Of a DNA stretch of 64,000 nucleotides, positions 61,800-64,000 are shown piece by piece. This stretch comes from Gramella sp. AN32. Its GTDB lineage: Bacteria; Bacteroidota; Bacteroidia; Flavobacteriales; Flavobacteriaceae. The stretch is taken from contig NZ_QEYO01000001.1 in assembly GCF_023718305.1 (NCBI RefSeq), positions 186,001 to 250,000 on the forward strand, written 5' to 3'. Within the stretch, counting starts at the first letter, position 1. The number at the start of each line of letters is the position of its first letter. The position numbers were made by a program, and so were the translations under genes. The notes beneath the pieces are model-generated. The model was not told where the DNA came from. It saw only the letters and a list, made by a program, of their open reading frames with translations, and did no database searches.

Positions 61800-61967
61800 A
61801 TGGGGAAGAAAAAAGCATTTGCCTTAAGGGTTGACGAAGATATGCTGAAAGCTATCGAAAAATGGGCTTCTGATGAATTCAGGAGTACCAATGGTCAAAT
61901 CGAGTGGATGCTAAACAAGGCTTTAAAAGATGCGAAAAGACAACCCAAATCCCAAAAATCCGAATAA
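61800..61967 (+). CDS. Arc-type ribbon-helix-helix DNA-binding protein
   Basis: A 55-residue frame begins MGKKKAFALRVDEDMLKAIE and ends QPKSQKSE. It matches the ribbon-helix-helix fold: the DNA-contacting strand KAFALRV, helix 1 DEDMLKAIEKWASDEF, and helix 2 STNGQIEWMLNKALKDAK. The second helix's NGQIEWML motif is the Arc-family signature. The gene starts four bases after the hydrolase stop and its stop TAA overlaps the next ATG, so it is part of the operon. It probably represses or activates its own operon through the ATATCAT sites. It is too small for many automatic gene calls. Confidence 0.85.
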   Translation: MGKKKAFALRVDEDMLKAIEKWASDEFRSTNGQIEWMLNKALKDAKRQPKSQKSE

Positions 61968-62773
61968 TGTTTAAGATCATCTTTTCAGATATAGACGGCA
62001 CCTTATTAAATGCCGATAGAGAATTATCCAATTTTACCATCCAAACGATAAAAAAACTCCCTCAGGAAGTTCCTTTTATTTTGATCTCTTCACGCATGCC
62101 TGCAGCCATGAGGCATCTTCAGGAATCACTGGGAATTTTACATTTACCGTTTATAAGTTACAATGGAGGTTTAATTAAAGTAGATAATAAAACAGTTCAT
62201 TCTACCGTAATTCCAATCAACATTCTGGAAGAGCTTATACAATTCAATGCAAACCATCAGGTTCATTTAAGTCTTTTCCATGATGATGAATGGTATGTGC
62301 CTAGTGATGATTTTTGGGCGCAAAGAGAAATCAATAACACGAAAGTTCAACCGGAAATGAAATCGAATATGGATGTGTATAAACTTTGGGACAAAGAATC
62401 TAAAGGGATCCATAAAATTATGGCCATGGGTGAGGAAGAAAGCGTGGAAAAGATCTATAAGTATTTAGAAGAAAAATTTCCTGATGACCTCCACCTCTAT
62501 AGATCAAAACCTACGTATATAGAAATTGCCCCTAAAAAAATTTCCAAATTAACGGCAGTAGAATTTCTTTTGAAAAACCATTTCAACATTCCTTTGGAAC
62601 AGTCGGTGGCTTTCGGTGATAATTATAATGATGTTGAGATGCTCCAAGGCGTGGGAATGGGCGTGGCGGTAGGAAATGCAAAACCTGAAGTTCTGGAAGT
62701 CGCGCATCGGGTTGTTGCTTCCGGCAAAGAAGATGGAGTAGCCAGCACCATAGTACAGTTATTAAAATTATAG
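61967..62773 (+). CDS. Cof-type HAD hydrolase
   Basis: From the ATG at 61967 the 268-residue protein is a HAD-superfamily phosphatase of the Cof subgroup. The nucleophile motif is FSDIDGTLLNADREL, motif II Ser is in ILISSRMP, and motif III/IV is FGDNYNDVEMLQGVGMGVAVGNA. The C2 cap lies between (about 85-190). Relatives dephosphorylate sugar phosphates, pyridoxal phosphate or nucleotides. A longer frame starting at 61904 would overlap the Arc gene; the TAATG junction supports the shorter start. It is the last gene of the SPFH operon. Confidence 0.9.
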   Translation: MFKIIFSDIDGTLLNADRELSNFTIQTIKKLPQEVPFILISSRMPAAMRHLQESLGILHLPFISYNGGLIKVDNKTVHSTVIPINILEELIQFNANHQVHLSLFHDDEWYVPSDDFWAQREINNTKVQPEMKSNMDVYKLWDKESKGIHKIMAMGEEESVEKIYKYLEEKFPDDLHLYRSKPTYIEIAPKKISKLTAVEFLLKNHFNIPLEQSVAFGDNYNDVEMLQGVGMGVAVGNAKPEVLEVAHRVVASGKEDGVASTIVQLLKL

Positions 62774-62838
62774 ACTTCCTCCATTTAAGCGGCTAATTAC
62801 ATAAAAATTGTATTTTGCCAGCCATATCAAAAAGCTCT

Positions 62839-64000
62839 ATGGAAGAAACTACTACCTATTTTACCAATGACGCCATTGTGTTTGGTCTTTTAATGATCGC
62901 ACTTGGCTTTGTGTTTTATACTTCTTCCAAAGAAGGCGGTTTTTGGAAAAAATTCTATGCTGTAGTGCCGGCACTTCTCATGTGCTATCTAATTCCGGCA
63001 ATTTTCAATTCTCTCAACTGGATCGATGATTCAACTTCCCAGTTATATTTTATGGCCAGCAGGTATCTTCTTCCCGCCGCTTTGGTTCTAATGACCTTAA
63101 GTATCGACCTAAAAGCTATTTTCAACCTGGGCCCAAAAGCTTTGATCATGTTCTTTGCCGGAACTATGGGAATTATCCTTGGAGGTCCTATTGCCATATT
63201 AATAATGTCTATAATTTCTCCGGAAACCCTTGGCGGTATAGGACCAGATGCTATTTGGCGCGGACTCTCCACCATCGCCGGGAGCTGGATAGGCGGAGGT
63301 GCAAACCAGGCAGCCATGCTTGAAATTTATGAATACAATCCGGAATTATACGGCGGAATGGTACTGGTAGATATTGTTATTGCCAATGTATGGATGGCGA
63401 TCATCCTGATGGGAATTGGTAAAAGTGAAGCTATAGACAAATGGTTAAAAGCTGATAATTCAGCGATTGAAGAACTAAAAGTAAAAGTGAGTACTTATGC
63501 TGATAGTGTGGTAAGAAACCCCACCTTACCAGATTATATGATCATGTTTGGGCTTGCCTTCGGAGCGGTAGGAATTGCCCATTTTGGAGCCGATAATATT
63601 TCAGAATATCTTATCGCAAATTTTAAAATTTTTAGTGAAGGTAAAAGTGCTCTTTCTTCATTTTCTTCCCAGTTTTTCTGGATGATCACCATTGCAACCG
63701 CGATTGGTATCATTTTCTCATTTACTAAATTTAAAACTTATGAAGGTGCAGGAGCCAGCAAGCTTGGAAGCATTTTTATTTATATCCTGGTTGCTACCAT
63801 TGGAATGAAAATGGATCTTGGTAAAATTTTTGAAAATCCCGGATTATTGGGAATTGGATTCATTTGGATTCTCATTCATGTAATTGTATTAATCGTTGTG
63901 GCAAAATTGATAAAAGCCCCCTATTTCTTCCTTGCCGTTGGCAGCCAGGCAAATGTTGGCGGGGCAGCATCTGCCCCGGTAGTAGCAGCAGCTTTCCATC
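62839..64000 (+). CDS. DUF819 family membrane protein (3' truncated)
   Basis: The gene runs off the right edge after about 387 codons. It starts METT-like with MEETTTYFTNDAIVFGLLMI and has at least ten hydrophobic segments. The family signature is visible in SWIGGGANQAAML and later in VGSQANVGGAASAPV, which are typical of DUF819 (YjcL-like) transporters. Several paired glycine-rich stretches suggest an inverted repeat fold. Substrate is unknown; some relatives are linked to amino-acid or dicarboxylate transport by annotation only. No terminator separates it from the HAD gene 65 bases upstream. Confidence 0.87.
   Translation, partial: MEETTTYFTNDAIVFGLLMIALGFVFYTSSKEGGFWKKFYAVVPALLMCYLIPAIFNSLNWIDDSTSQLYFMASRYLLPAALVLMTLSIDLKAIFNLGPKALIMFFAGTMGIILGGPIAILIMSIISPETLGGIGPDAIWRGLSTIAGSWIGGGANQAAMLEIYEYNPELYGGMVLVDIVIANVWMAIILMGIGKSEAIDKWLKADNSAIEELKVKVSTYADSVVRNPTLPDYMIMFGLAFGAVGIAHFGADNISEYLIANFKIFSEGKSALSSFSSQFFWMITIATAIGIIFSFTKFKTYEGAGASKLGSIFIYILVATIGMKMDLGKIFENPGLLGIGFIWILIHVIVLIVVAKLIKAPYFFLAVGSQANVGGAASAPVVAAAFH

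Noticed and set aside
61904..61966. Longer N-terminus for the Cof HAD hydrolase
   Set aside because: It runs over the Arc-like gene in another frame; the HAD nucleophile motif lies directly after the ATG at 61967.

Overview
The window looks like chromosomal DNA from a member of the Bacteroidetes, most likely family Flavobacteriaceae. DNA is AT-rich. Ribosome-binding sites are weak and A-rich, and several promoters resemble the Bacteroidetes TTTG / TAnnTTTG type. Menaquinone genes, VGIGTTDP-type secreted proteins, a 'GCGAG' dispersed-repeat family and many secreted peptidases ending their signal peptides in AQ all fit a marine or soil flavobacterium of the Gramella / Zunongwangia / Salegentibacter kind. 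The genus is an inference. I see no rRNA, tRNA, prophage, insertion sequence or CRISPR array.

Layout. 1-6 kb: 3' end of a CCA-adding enzyme gene, heme A synthase, a pRiA4b ORF-3-like protein, a YejK/NdpA-like nucleoid protein, a repeat-filled gap at 4.0-4.8 kb and an unusual kinase-like hypothetical protein. 6-16.5 kb: an ABC exporter pair, uvrB, a secreted VGIGTTDP protein, a small heat-shock protein divergent from a DUF2254-DUF1456 operon, a 7-bp minisatellite, ettA, and a DinB protein coupled to a 59-residue membrane protein. 16.6-27 kb: acyl-CoA carboxylase beta subunit, a secreted M1 peptidase, then a long leftward run holA-menA-metallohydrolase-menC-CPBP protease-menE-M24 peptidase that carries part of menaquinone synthesis. 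27-34 kb: a solitary HsdR N-terminal-domain protein, glycosyltransferase, OmpA lipoprotein, haloperoxidase-like hydrolase, threonylcarbamoyl-AMP synthase, a Tudor-like DUF2945 protein and PcrA/UvrD. 34-42 kb: DsrE-like, M20 and membrane-anchored glutamate-synthase-like genes facing two tandem patatins and a second M1 peptidase. 42-54.5 kb: recG, pheT, lipoprotein and small membrane genes, fabH, an ABC1-kinase/TetR pair and htpG. 54.5-64 kb: a lipoprotein, an orphan hybrid histidine kinase, DoxX-like, AlkB, S1/P1 nuclease, a five-gene SPFH operon containing an Arc-type repressor, and the 5' part of a DUF819 transporter.

Most of the window is ordinary, tightly packed core genome: many genes overlap through TAATG or TGATG junctions, and several convergent pairs overlap at their 3' ends. 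The parts most worth a second look are: the SPFH/PH-like/hydrolase/Arc/HAD operon preceded by ATATCAT half-sites; a shared -24/-12 (sigma-54-like) promoter architecture on htpG and the small heat-shock gene; a hypothetical protein with kinase-like GD....N and IDFD motifs; likely leaderless transcripts; and three kinds of repetitive DNA.
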